Source: Gordonia spumicola
GTDB lineage: Bacteria > Actinomycetota > Actinomycetes > Mycobacteriales > Mycobacteriaceae
Direction of reading: 5' to 3'
DNA: 64,000 bases
Assembly: GCF_009932475.1 (NCBI RefSeq)
Contig: NZ_BJOV01000002.1
Coordinates: 248,001-312,000, forward strand
The notes beneath the pieces are model-generated. The model saw only the letters and a program-made list of their open reading frames with translations. It was not told the origin of the DNA and ran no database searches. This document shows positions 30,690 to 39,260 of the stretch, in pieces. The stretch's first letter is position 1. Each line of letters starts with the position of its first letter. The translations under genes were made by a program, and so were the position numbers.

Positions 30690-31727
30690 ATGAGAATCGG
30701 AGTACTCACGGATCCACGCGTGCCCGGCGCGGTCGACTTCGCCGTGGACGCCGAACGCATGGGCGTCGACTCCCTCTGGGTGCCCGAGGTGTGGGGATAC
30801 GACGCGCTGACCGCGATGGCCTATCTGGCCGCGAAGACCGAGCGCGTGTCGTTGGGGACGTTCATCGTCCAGCTCGTCGTCCAGCTCGGATCGCGCTCCC
30901 CCGCCCTGCTGGCGACGTCGGGACTGAGTCTCCAGCAGTTGTCGGGGGGACGATTCATCCTCGGCATCGGAGTGTCGGGGCCGCAGGTGATGGAGGGATG
31001 GCACGGCGTCCGCTTCCGCAAGCCCGTGCAGGCCACGCGGGAGACCGTCGACATCATCCGGACGATCAGCGCGGGCGAGCGCCTCTCGTACGACGGTGAG
31101 GTGTACCAGTTGCCCCTTCCGGACAGCACCGGCAAAGCGTTGCGTCCCATGGTGATTCCGGAGAAGTTGCCGGTCTACATCGCCGCGATGGGTCCGAGGA
31201 ACCTCGAACTGACCGGTGAGGTGGCCGACGGCTGGATCGGCAACGCGTTCATGCCGGAGGCCGCCGACGTGTTCTTCGACCCGATCCGGACCGGAGCCGC
31301 CCGCACCGGCCGCACCCTCGCCGACCTGGACATCCTCGCCCCGGCCGCCGTGCAGTTCGTCGCCGACGACGCCGAACGCGACGCCGCCGCACGCGGGCAC
31401 GCCGACGGCTACGCGTTCACGATCGGCGCGATGGGCGGCGCGGGCTCCAACTTCTACGCCGACGCGTTCAGCCGCCTCGGTTTCGCCGATGAGGTCGCCA
31501 CCGTCGCGCGGCTGTGGCGCGACGGCGACAAGGAGGCGGCCCAAGCAGCCGTGCCGGTCGAGTTCGGTGTCCGCACCAATCTCATCGGCACCCCCGACGA
31601 GGTGACCGACCGCCTCCGCGCCTACGCCGACACCGGCGTCACCACACTCCTCGCCAAGCTCGACGGCCCCCTCGACCGGCAACGGCAGACCATCCGCACC
31701 CTCATGGAGTGCGTCGACCGGATGTGA
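30690..31727 (+). CDS. LLM-class (F420-dependent type) oxidoreductase
   Basis: 345 residues. Luciferase-like TIM barrel: MGVDSLWVPEVWGYDALTAM, LSLQQLSGGRFILGIGVSGP, LPVYIAAMGPRNLELTGEVA, ADGWIGN. Many actinobacterial members use coenzyme F420, others FMN; the sequence alone does not decide. Divergent from SRPBCC-TetR with a shared operator. Confidence 0.8.
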   Translation: MRIGVLTDPRVPGAVDFAVDAERMGVDSLWVPEVWGYDALTAMAYLAAKTERVSLGTFIVQLVVQLGSRSPALLATSGLSLQQLSGGRFILGIGVSGPQVMEGWHGVRFRKPVQATRETVDIIRTISAGERLSYDGEVYQLPLPDSTGKALRPMVIPEKLPVYIAAMGPRNLELTGEVADGWIGNAFMPEAADVFFDPIRTGAARTGRTLADLDILAPAAVQFVADDAERDAAARGHADGYAFTIGAMGGAGSNFYADAFSRLGFADEVATVARLWRDGDKEAAQAAVPVEFGVRTNLIGTPDEVTDRLRAYADTGVTTLLAKLDGPLDRQRQTIRTLMECVDRM

Positions 31728-31734
31728 CGCCGAA

Positions 31735-31797
31735 GATCGGTCTCCTCATCGCCGTCCGACGGCGTACTGCCGCTGAACATCGATGAGGAGACCGGTC
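31735..31797. repeat. Dispersed palindromic repeat, copy 2 / bidirectional terminator
   Basis: Arms GATCGGTCTCCTCATCG (31735-31751) and CGATGAGGAGACCGGTC (31781-31797) pair with one mismatch. It sits between the convergent LLM and MFS genes, so it could end both transcripts. It is related in sequence to the element at 27061-27121. Confidence 0.65.
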
Positions 31798-31806
31798 TCG
31801 GGCGGA

Positions 31807-33348
31807 TCAGCCGACGGCGGTCGGCACCGCCTGGTCGACGACGTCTTCGCTCGGTTCCCGCAGCGCCCATGCGCCGACCGCGGCCGACAGCAGGGACACG
31901 CCGACGGCGACCCATGTCGCCTGGGCCAGACCGTCGATGAACGCCGATGACACGACGTCGTGGATCGCCGGGCCCGCACCGGCGGGGGCGCGCGAGGACA
32001 CTTCGACGCCGGCCATCACCGACTGCTCGGCGATCTCTCGGGCCGGGGCGGGAACCCCGAGTGCGGTGAGTCGGTCGGCGACGTCCGACGCGTACACCGA
32101 GGTCAGAACCGATCCGAGGACGGCGACGCCCAGCGTTCCGCCGATCTCACGGGTGGTGTCGTTGACCGCGGAACCCGCTCCTGCCTGTTCCGGAGTCAAC
32201 GCGTCCATGATCACCTGCGTGCATGGGCCGGAGATGAACGCGAGACCGGCAGCCATCAGCATCATCGACCAGATGATCAGCCCGAAGTAGGTCGACTGCT
32301 GATCGACGAACTGCACCAGACCGAAGCCGGACGCCATCAGCAGGGCTCCGGTGACGGCGACCGGCCGCGGCCCGAAGCGATGAGCAGCGGCCATCGCCGC
32401 GGGCGACAACGCGGCGACGACCAGCGCGAAGGGCAGCGTGCGGACACCCGCCTGCAGCGGCGAGTAGCCCTGCACGGCCTGGAAGTACTGCGTGATCAAG
32501 AAGATGAATCCGAACAGGGCGAAGAACGCGACGGCCACCATCGCCGCGGCGGCCGCGAACCGACGGTTCGCGAACAGCATCACGTCGAAGATCGGGTCGC
32601 TCACGCGTCGCTGGTGCGCGACGAACACGGCGAGGATCGCCGCCGCGACGAGCAGTCCGACGATGGTGCGCGCCGACGCCCAGCCGGCGGCGGGCCCTTC
32701 GATGACCGAGTACGTGAGGAGCCCGAGTCCGGCGATCGACAGAACGACGCCGACGGCGTCGAACCGAGGAAGCAGTGCGTGTTCGTCGAGCCCACGCGGT
32801 CCGATCACCCCGAGGACGGCGACGAAAGCGACCACCCCGAAGGGGACGTTCACCCAGAACACGGACGCCCACGAGAAGTGCTCGAGGAGCCAGCCGCCGA
32901 GCACCGGGCCGATGGCGATCGCGACACCCGACGTCGCCGCCCACACGCCGACGGCCGCCGCACGCTGCTTCGGATCGGTGAAGATCCCGACGATCAAGGC
33001 CAGCGTGGCGGGGAAGACGACCGCGGCGAACGCACCGAGGCCCGCCCGCGCGGCGATCAGTTCACCGAGGGATCCGGCGAGGGCCGCGCCGACCGATACG
33101 ACGACGAATCCGACGATGCCGCCGAGCAGCATCCGGCGGTGGCCGAAGCGGTCGCCGAGATATCCACCGGTGAGGAGCAACCCCGCGAAGACCAGCGTGT
33201 ATGCGTCGACCACCCACTGGAGTCCGGAGATCCCGGCGTCCAACTCGCGGCTGATGGTGGGGAGCGCGACGTTGACGATCGTGTTGTCGACCATCACGAG
33301 CAGTTCCGCGAAGCAGAGCGCGGCGAGGGCGAGCCATTTGTTTCTCAT
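31807..33348 (-). CDS. MFS multidrug exporter (EmrB/QacA family)
   Basis: 513 residues from ATG 33348. Fourteen-span DHA2-type features: ALCFAELLVMVDNTIVNVAL (motif D1), GGYLGDRFGHRRMLLGGIVG (motif A), GPVLGGWLLEHFSWASVFWV (motif C). It likely exports drugs or lipophilic toxins by proton antiport. Divergent from a TetR gene with three operators in the promoter region. Confidence 0.88.
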   Translation of the reverse strand: MRNKWLALAALCFAELLVMVDNTIVNVALPTISRELDAGISGLQWVVDAYTLVFAGLLLTGGYLGDRFGHRRMLLGGIVGFVVVSVGAALAGSLGELIAARAGLGAFAAVVFPATLALIVGIFTDPKQRAAAVGVWAATSGVAIAIGPVLGGWLLEHFSWASVFWVNVPFGVVAFVAVLGVIGPRGLDEHALLPRFDAVGVVLSIAGLGLLTYSVIEGPAAGWASARTIVGLLVAAAILAVFVAHQRRVSDPIFDVMLFANRRFAAAAAMVAVAFFALFGFIFLITQYFQAVQGYSPLQAGVRTLPFALVVAALSPAAMAAAHRFGPRPVAVTGALLMASGFGLVQFVDQQSTYFGLIIWSMMLMAAGLAFISGPCTQVIMDALTPEQAGAGSAVNDTTREIGGTLGVAVLGSVLTSVYASDVADRLTALGVPAPAREIAEQSVMAGVEVSSRAPAGAGPAIHDVVSSAFIDGLAQATWVAVGVSLLSAAVGAWALREPSEDVVDQAVPTAVG

Positions 33349-33360
33349 CAGTTCCTCCGT

Positions 33361-33436
33361 TGTAGAACGACGTACCAATACAGTAGTACGCCGTTCTACA
33401 TCGATGTCAACACTTTTGTAGAACAACGTTCCAGTA
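33361..33436. promoter_or_regulatory. Three TetR operators between exporter and regulator
   Basis: Three copies of a related site: TGTAGAACGACGTACCAATA at 33361, the inverted TAGTACGCCGTTCTACA at 33384-33400, and TGTAGAACAACGTTCCAGTA at 33417-33436. Sites 1 and 2 also pair as 15-bp arms with one mismatch. The pattern GTAGAAC...GTTCTAC fits an autoregulated TetR pair. Confidence 0.7.
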
Positions 33437-33447
33437 AGGTGGGCCAC

Positions 33448-34017
33448 ATGTCCGCCAGCCGCCGCACTCCCGCAGCCCAGGTCCGATCGTCGCTGCTCCA
33501 CGCGGCCCGGCGCATCCTGGAGGCCGACGGCCCCGCCGGGCTGACGGTCCGAGCGGTCGCGTCCGCGGCCGGAGTCGCACCGATGGGCGTCTACAACCAC
33601 TTCGACGGCAAGGACGGACTGCTGTCGGCGGCCGTCAATGACGGATTCGCCGAGTTTGGCCGCGCGATCGCCGCCGCCGACAGCGACCCGACCGAGCGTC
33701 TACTCGCGGCGGGCCGGGCCTACCGCGCGTTCGCAGTCGCCAATCCGACGCTGTACTCGCTGATGTTCGGCGGGCAGTGCGAACCCGACAGTGTCGTCGC
33801 AGACGCCGCGTTCACCGCGCTCGTCGACATCGTCCAGTACGGCCAGGTGGGAGGGGTCATCCGGGACGGCGACCCGGCGGCGCTCGCGATGCAGATCTGG
33901 TCGTGCGTCCACGGCGCGACGAGCCTGGAACTCACCTCGGCAATGGCGCCGGGCGCCGTCATGACGGAGAACTACGAGAACGTCATCGCCCTCATCGCGC
34001 GCGGCGTGGCGCCGTAG
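33448..34017 (+). CDS. TetR-family regulator of the MFS exporter
   Basis: 189 residues from ATG 33448. N-terminal HTH (LLHAARRILEADGPAGLTVR then AVASAAGVAPMGVYNHFDGK). The C-terminal ligand domain includes NPTLYSLMFGG, typical of the TetR_C_33/WHG group. Divergent from the exporter; probably its repressor. Confidence 0.85.
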   Translation: MSASRRTPAAQVRSSLLHAARRILEADGPAGLTVRAVASAAGVAPMGVYNHFDGKDGLLSAAVNDGFAEFGRAIAAADSDPTERLLAAGRAYRAFAVANPTLYSLMFGGQCEPDSVVADAAFTALVDIVQYGQVGGVIRDGDPAALAMQIWSCVHGATSLELTSAMAPGAVMTENYENVIALIARGVAP

Positions 34018-34022
34018 AACTT

Positions 34023-34061
34023 CGGTGACGTTTCCCGGCGTCGGACCGGGAAACGTCACCG
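34023..34061. terminator. Bidirectional hairpin terminator
   Basis: Perfect 16-bp stem CGGTGACGTTTCCCGG (34023-34038) with a 7-nt loop. It lies between convergent TetR and MerR-HEAT genes and includes the MerR-HEAT stop codon. No U tract follows, as is common for actinobacterial terminators. Confidence 0.7.
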
Positions 34062-35024
34062 ACGTTGGGCGAGGAGGTACTTGGCCGTCACAGACGTGCC
34101 CTCATCGGGGTCATCGACAAGCGTTTCGAGCAATTCGACGGCCGCGGGGCCGCCGATCTCGCCGAGCGCCTGCGCGATCCGGCGACGGGCCGGGCCGTCC
34201 GCGCCGCGGAGCGCCGTCCCGAGCCGATCGGCGCACGACGGGTCACCGAGTGCGGCGAGCGCCTCGGCGGCGTCGACGTCCGCGACACCGTCCACGATTC
34301 GGTCGACGAGCGGTCCGACCACCCCTACGTCGCCGCGATCGGCCAGCGCCTGCGTCGCACGCCTCCTCACCACTGGATCATCATCCGCCACAACGGTTCT
34401 CAAGGCTTCGGACGATCCCGTGACAGCACTGAGCGCGAGCACTGCACGCCGGCGGACGGCGACGTCCGCATCGGCGAGAGCTTCCGTGAGCGCGGGGACG
34501 ACGTCGGCGTCCGACCGCGACAGCGCCCACCGCAGCGCGCCCGCGACGTTCTCGTCCGTCTCCGACAGCAGCGCCCGCACCAACGCGTCCGGCGGAACCC
34601 CCGCATCGGCGACGGTCAGCGCCGCCCGCTGCCTGCTGCCCGCGTCGTCCGACTCGAGGCCGGCCAGCAGCGCGACGACGCCGAGCACCTGCTCCCAGTC
34701 CTCCGGCCCCGCGTCTGCCACCCGTCGGAGCCGTTCGACGAGTTCCCGTTCGCGCGCGATCCGCTGCTCGGCGCGGGCGGTCAGATCGGCGACGAGGTCG
34801 GCGGGGGCGAACGACGGATCGTCCAACGCCTGCCCGACCTCTCGCAACGACAACCCGAGCGCCCGCAGACTCTCGACGTGGAAGATCCGAACGATGTCGT
34901 CGGCCGCGTACTCGCGGTACCCGGCCGACGTCCGACCGCTCGGACTCGCCAGACCGAGCGCGTCGTAGTGCCGGAGCATGCGCGCACTCACGCCGGAGCG
35001 TCTCGCGACGTCACCGATCCGCAT
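34056..35024 (-). CDS. MerR regulator with HEAT-repeat sensor region
   Basis: 322 residues. MerR HTH at 1-70 (IGDVARRSGVSARMLRHYDA, GYREYAADDIVRI) and dimerisation helix to about 125. Instead of a small ligand pocket, residues 130-320 are HEAT/armadillo-like repeats (AVRRRAVLALSAVTGSSEAL, VVRRRATQALADRGDVGVV, PARRRIAQALGEIGGPAAVE). This suggests regulation by protein contact, perhaps with the HEAT protein encoded just upstream. Confidence 0.8.
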   Translation of the reverse strand: MRIGDVARRSGVSARMLRHYDALGLASPSGRTSAGYREYAADDIVRIFHVESLRALGLSLREVGQALDDPSFAPADLVADLTARAEQRIARERELVERLRRVADAGPEDWEQVLGVVALLAGLESDDAGSRQRAALTVADAGVPPDALVRALLSETDENVAGALRWALSRSDADVVPALTEALADADVAVRRRAVLALSAVTGSSEALRTVVADDDPVVRRRATQALADRGDVGVVGPLVDRIVDGVADVDAAEALAALGDPSCADRLGTALRGADGPARRRIAQALGEIGGPAAVELLETLVDDPDEGTSVTAKYLLAQRR

Positions 35025-35032
35025 CGTTCACC

Positions 35033-35677
35033 TCACAGGTCGTCGGCGGCCGCACCGAGCGCGGCGATCCTCTTGGCTGCGTCGACGTCGAACCCGAACG
35101 CCGACTCCGGGTCGTCCATCAACTGTGCGGTCGCGGCGGCGTGTCCGCTGATCACCGGGTCGGGCGAGCGGCGAGCGGCGGCCACCACCGGAGCCGCCGC
35201 GTCCGAGAGACAGACGAACGCCCGGCTCAGGCTGCGGTGGACGACGGTGTCGCCGCGACCGAACTGCGTCGCCAGTATCGCAGCCAACGCCGCCCTCCGG
35301 TCGTCGGGCACGAGGATCACGGCGACCCGCCACGCGGCCCGCGCGACCTCCACGTCGTCGTCGACGAGCAGTCGCCGAGTGATGTGCGGCCACGCCGAGA
35401 CGTCGCCGATCTTCGACAGCGAATGCAGGGCCTGGCTCCGCGCCAGACCGCTCGGCGAGTCGAGCTCGGCGATCAGCGCGGGCACCGTCACCGCCGCGGG
35501 CAGACGCGTGATCGCCCAGGTCAGCATGTCCCTCACGTAGAAGTCCGGCTCCACGCGGCACCTGTCGATCAGCGTGTCGAGCAGCGCGACATCGGGGTCG
35601 ACGCCCGCCGCCATCGCGGCCTGCAGGCGCACGGACGCGCGGTCGTCGGCGAGTGCTCTGGTGAGCTGTGGGGTCAT
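35033..35677 (-). CDS. HEAT-repeat protein, partner of the MerR-HEAT regulator
   Basis: 214 residues from ATG 35677 with GGAGG upstream (a GTG at 35686 is in frame). Tandem helical repeats throughout: SVRLQAAMAAGVDPDVALLD, FYVRDMLTWAITRLPAAVTV, LARSQALHSLSKIGD. First gene of a two-gene operon with the MerR-HEAT regulator; a MerR-type promoter lies directly upstream. Confidence 0.75.
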   Translation of the reverse strand: MTPQLTRALADDRASVRLQAAMAAGVDPDVALLDTLIDRCRVEPDFYVRDMLTWAITRLPAAVTVPALIAELDSPSGLARSQALHSLSKIGDVSAWPHITRRLLVDDDVEVARAAWRVAVILVPDDRRAALAAILATQFGRGDTVVHRSLSRAFVCLSDAAAPVVAAARRSPDPVISGHAAATAQLMDDPESAFGFDVDAAKRIAALGAAADDL

Positions 35678-35700
35678 GGGGACCACCTCCTTCGCCGTCC

Positions 35701-35731
35701 ACGAAAGACCTTGTCACCGTGTGAAGGTCAA
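35701..35731 (-). promoter_or_regulatory. MerR-type promoter/operator
   Basis: GACCTTGTCAC (35707-35717) and GTGTGAAGGTC (35719-35729) form a dyad between a TTGACC -35 (35731-35726) and a weak TTTCGT -10, with a 19-bp spacer. The long spacer filled by a dyad is the hallmark of MerR-activated promoters, so the operon is likely autoregulated. Confidence 0.7.
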
Positions 35732-35809
35732 GCGCGCGAATGCGCCACGAAACGCACGCGTGAGGCCTAACGTCGTCTATGCCCGAGTCCCCCACCTCGA
35801 GGAAGTGCC

Positions 35810-36823
35810 ATGTCCGTCCCCCGAATCCGCGTGGCGCTCGCATGCGCGGCCGCCGTCGCTCTCGTCTCGCCCGTCGTCGCCCCGGCGGACGCCGCCGTCG
35901 TCCCCGGCGTCTCCGCCGCCTGCTCTGCGGGCGACCCGAACGTCGCCGACGCCAGCGTCCGCAATCCGATCACCGGCAACGTCCTCATCCGGATCACCGC
36001 CGACTGCACCGATTCGAGCCCGTCGTTCGTCGGACGTGCCGCCGACACCGTGCTCCGCGTGATCTCGCCGGGGACGTCGATCAGCTCCCTCAACCAGGCG
36101 ATCGCGATCGGCCCGCTCGCGGGCACCGACGCCACGATCACCGGCCGCGGGTTCACCACCGCCATCGCCGCGCTCGGCGGCTCGTCGACGTCGAACGCCC
36201 GCAACACCTTTGCCGCGGCGATCACGGCCGCTACCGGTCCGGGCGTCGCAACATCGAGCGCCCTGCTCGGCATCGGCGTGTCGCTCGCGATCGGCGTCCC
36301 GATCGTCGCACCCAACCGGGCCGACACGAACGCGCTCCCCGGCGGCATCGCGATCGCCTCGGCGAATCATCCGCTCGCGGGCCGGACCGCGGACGCGACC
36401 GCCCTGCTCGGCATCGCGAGCGCGACGGCGACAGCCGACCCGGACGACGGCGCCGTCTGCACGGCCCTCTACGGAACGGCTCGGGTCGCGGACCGGAACG
36501 GCGCCAACATCGACTCCTGCACCAGCGTCGGATTCATGTTCCAGCGCCGTCAGCAGAACGACGGCCCGGTGTGGTACTCGGTGAAGGACCCGACGTCGGT
36601 CCGCGCCGTCGCACCCATCGGCGACGGACTCACCGATCTGATCGGCGCGGTCGGCAATGTGGTCGACATCCCGCCCGCAGCCGTCGACGTGCTCAGCGCG
36701 GCATTCGTCCCCGAGTTCACGCGCGACATCGTCCGAGTCTCGTTCGACGACGGTTTCCGCATCGGCACCGACCTTCTCGGGGGTCTCGGCTCCACGTCGG
36801 GCAGCACGGCGAAGCGTCACTGA
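35810..36823 (+). CDS. Secreted protein of unknown function
   Basis: 337 residues with a Sec signal peptide (ALACAAAVALVSPVVAPADA, cleavage after DAA). The mature part is Ala/Gly-rich with many short strands (ATITGRGFTTAIAALGGSST) and four cysteines (SAACSAG, ADCTDS, VCTALYG, DSCTSV) that may form disulfides. No known domain. It precedes a secreted GH1 enzyme in the same direction. Confidence 0.65.
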   Translation: MSVPRIRVALACAAAVALVSPVVAPADAAVVPGVSAACSAGDPNVADASVRNPITGNVLIRITADCTDSSPSFVGRAADTVLRVISPGTSISSLNQAIAIGPLAGTDATITGRGFTTAIAALGGSSTSNARNTFAAAITAATGPGVATSSALLGIGVSLAIGVPIVAPNRADTNALPGGIAIASANHPLAGRTADATALLGIASATATADPDDGAVCTALYGTARVADRNGANIDSCTSVGFMFQRRQQNDGPVWYSVKDPTSVRAVAPIGDGLTDLIGAVGNVVDIPPAAVDVLSAAFVPEFTRDIVRVSFDDGFRIGTDLLGGLGSTSGSTAKRH

Positions 36824-36876
36824 CGTTCGGACCGGAAACGCCCGAGTCGGGCGTCCCCGCGCTGCATACTGACCAG

Positions 36877-38160
36877 ATGAGACGCGTGTTCGTCGCCCTG
36901 ATCGCCGCCCTTCTGCTCGCACCGCTCGCCCCAGCGCACGCGTCGACGCGCGTCGGCCCGCTGCCGGACGACTTCCTGTGGGGCGTCGCCTCGTCGGGGT
37001 TCCAGGCCGAGGGATACTCCCCGGCGAGCAACTGGACGCGGTACATCGCGCGGGGCACGACCACCGACCGGATCGGGAACTCCATCGACTTCCGGCACCG
37101 CTACGCGTCCGACATCGCGTTGGCGAAGGGCCTCGGCGTGAAGGTGTACCGGATCGGGATCGAGTGGGCGCGGGTCGAACCGCGGCCGGGGCTGATCGAC
37201 AGGCGTGAGCTCGCCTACTACGACGACCTGGTCGCGCAGATCGTCGCCGCCGGGATGCGCCCGATGATCACCCTCGACCATTGGGTGTATCCGGCGTGGA
37301 TCGCCGACCGCGGGGGCTGGGCGTGGTCCGGGACCGCCGACCGATGGCTGCGGCACAATCGGATGATCGTCGACCGATACACGAAGTTCCACCCGCTGTG
37401 GATCACGGTCAACGAACCCGCGGCCTACATCCTGAAGGAGGTCCAGCACGGAGGGCTCGCGATCGGGGACGTCCCGCGGATGACCGACCGCCTCGTCCAC
37501 GTGCACCGTGTCATGTACGACTACATCCACGCCCGCGACCCCAGGGCACGGGTGTCGTCGAACGTCGCCTACCTGCCGACGGTCGAGCCGACGGTCGATG
37601 CCGCGATCCTCGATCGGATGGCCGACAAGATCGACTTCGTCGGGTTCGACTACTACTATTCGGTGACCCCGACGGACATGTCGGCGGCCAACGTGGCCGT
37701 CGACCGCATGTGGGACGCGTCGATGGCCGCCGACGGCATCTACTACGCCCTTCGTGACCTGCACGAACGGTTCCCCGGCAAACCGTTGTACGTCGTCGAG
37801 GCCGGCCTGGTGACACAGGACGGCAAGCCGCGCGTCGACGGATACCGCAGGGCGGATCACCTGAGGGACATGACCTACTGGATCCAGCGCGCGCACGACG
37901 ACGGGATCCCGGTGATGGGCTTCAACTACTGGACGCTCACCGACAACTACGAGTGGGGCAACTACGCGTCGCGCTTCGGCCTGTACACGGTGAATGTGAA
38001 GACCGATCCGACGCTGACCCGCCGCCCGACCGACGGCGTGGCCGCCTACCGGCAGGTGACCGCGGCGAACGGCGTGGCGGCGTCGTACCGACCGAGCCGG
38101 CCCGCGGTCTGGTGCTCCCTGGTGGCGGCTCCGTCGAGCTGCGCGCAGCCGGTTCACTGA
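36877..38160 (+). CDS. Secreted GH1 family glycosidase
   Basis: 427 residues. Signal peptide [24 protein letters not shown]1 barrel: [28 protein letters not shown], acid/base Glu in ITVNEPAAY (about 178) and nucleophile Glu in YVVEAGLV (about 307; the usual wording is TENG, so the loop is divergent), [12 protein letters not shown]. It probably hydrolyses beta-glycosides outside the cell. A CATACT box 6 nt before the ATG suggests a leaderless transcript. Confidence 0.85.
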   Translation: MRRVFVALIAALLLAPLAPAHASTRVGPLPDDFLWGVASSGFQAEGYSPASNWTRYIARGTTTDRIGNSIDFRHRYASDIALAKGLGVKVYRIGIEWARVEPRPGLIDRRELAYYDDLVAQIVAAGMRPMITLDHWVYPAWIADRGGWAWSGTADRWLRHNRMIVDRYTKFHPLWITVNEPAAYILKEVQHGGLAIGDVPRMTDRLVHVHRVMYDYIHARDPRARVSSNVAYLPTVEPTVDAAILDRMADKIDFVGFDYYYSVTPTDMSAANVAVDRMWDASMAADGIYYALRDLHERFPGKPLYVVEAGLVTQDGKPRVDGYRRADHLRDMTYWIQRAHDDGIPVMGFNYWTLTDNYEWGNYASRFGLYTVNVKTDPTLTRRPTDGVAAYRQVTAANGVAASYRPSRPAVWCSLVAAPSSCAQPVH

Positions 38161-38321
38161 CGCGGGGCGCGTCCAGCCTGTTTCAGGGCGAGACGCAGCG
38201 CGTACTCGAGCTGCGCGTTGACGCTCCGCAAGTCGTCGGCCGCCCACTTGGCGATCGCGGCGTGCACATCGGGGTCGATCCGGAGCAGCACCTTCTTCGA
38301 CTCCCGGCGGGGAGCGGTCAT
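38154..38321 (-). CDS. Small RHH/Arc-like DNA-binding protein
   Basis: 55 residues from ATG 38321, overlapping the SPFH stop by [24 protein letters not shown] then [17 protein letters not shown] is a ribbon-helix-helix: one strand and two helices. It could be a regulator of its own operon; antitoxins look similar, but the neighbour is not a toxin. Confidence 0.7.
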   Translation of the reverse strand: MTAPRRESKKVLLRIDPDVHAAIAKWAADDLRSVNAQLEYALRLALKQAGRAPRQ

Positions 38322-39202
38322 GCGTACAGCGATCCCGCATTCACGACCGGCTGGGTGGCCCGGTCGCCGCACAGCACCACCAGGAGGTTCGACACCATCT
38401 GGGCGCGGCGCTCGTCGTCGAGGTCGACGATGCCCTGCGCCTTCAGGTCGTCGAGCGCGAGTCCGACCATGCCGACGGCGCCCTGGACGATCTGCTTGCG
38501 TGCCGCGACCACCTGCGCGGCCTGCTGACGGACGAGCATGGCCTGCGCGATCTCCGGCGCGTACGCGAGGTGCGTGATCCTGGCCTCGATCACCTCGATG
38601 CCTGCCGACGCGGTGCGTTCGCGCAGCTCATCGGTGAGTTCCTCGGCGACCGTCGCACCGTCGCGGAGGCTGATCACGTTCTCCTGGTGCGCGTCGTACG
38701 GGTGGATCGTCGCCAGGTGCCGCACGGCGGCCTCCGACTGGGTCGCGACGTACTGTTCGTAGTCGTCCACGGCGAAGGCCGCCTTGAAGCTGTCGACCAC
38801 CTTGTAGACGACGACGGCCCCGATCTCGACGGGATTGCCGTCCGCGTCGTTCACCTTGAGCGTCTGCGTCTCGAAGTTGCGGACGCGCAGCGAGATCGTC
38901 TGCTTGTCGGCGAGCGGGATGACGGTGAAGAATCCCGGCTCGCTGACCGAACCGACGTACCGCCCGAAGAACTGGACCACCCTCGCCTCGTTGGGTCCGA
39001 CGACGGTGAGTCCGCTCATCGCGAGCAGCGTCGCCAGACCGAGGACGATCGCCACGACGACCACCGCCGCGAACGCCCCCGATCCGCCGTCTGCCATGAC
39101 GACGACCGACCCGATGCCCGCGGCGATGCACACCGCGAGGACGACGAGTCCTGCCAGAAGTGCGACGAACCCGTTGGTCCGCCACGCCTGCTTCAGTTCC
39201 AT
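38318..39202 (-). CDS. SPFH/band-7 (prohibitin-like) membrane protein
   Basis: 294 residues. Two N-terminal hydrophobic helices (about 12-35 and 43-63), then the SPFH domain beginning [20 protein letters not shown] and including [20 protein letters not shown] and [20 protein letters not shown]. These proteins form membrane-bound oligomers. GGAGG precedes the start. Co-transcribed with the RHH gene; a 26-bp near-palindrome lies in the promoter region. Confidence 0.8.
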   Translation of the reverse strand: MELKQAWRTNGFVALLAGLVVLAVCIAAGIGSVVVMADGGSGAFAAVVVVAIVLGLATLLAMSGLTVVGPNEARVVQFFGRYVGSVSEPGFFTVIPLADKQTISLRVRNFETQTLKVNDADGNPVEIGAVVVYKVVDSFKAAFAVDDYEQYVATQSEAAVRHLATIHPYDAHQENVISLRDGATVAEELTDELRERTASAGIEVIEARITHLAYAPEIAQAMLVRQQAAQVVAARKQIVQGAVGMVGLALDDLKAQGIVDLDDERRAQMVSNLLVVLCGDRATQPVVNAGSLYA

Positions 39203-39210
39203 GACGCCTC

Positions 39211-39236
39211 CTATCGAAGTGATATCACTACGATAG
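39211..39236. promoter_or_regulatory. Near-perfect palindrome upstream of SPFH-RHH operon
   Basis: CTATCG, A, AGTGATATCACT, A, CGATAG: 26 bp, palindromic except for two A positions. It lies 8 bp before the SPFH start. It may be bound by the RHH protein encoded at the end of the operon. Confidence 0.6.
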
Positions 39237-39260
39237 CCCGTTTCGGGGCGACGGGCAGTC

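Noticed and set aside
31960..33420. Plus-strand frame running through the MFS exporter into the TetR gene
   Set aside because: Only the last 189 codons (from 33448) form a real TetR protein; the rest is Arg/Asp-rich antisense sequence of the exporter.
35779..36876. Upstream extension of the GH1 enzyme frame
   Set aside because: The extension overlaps the secreted-protein gene out of frame. The signal peptide and leaderless promoter fix the GH1 start at 36877.
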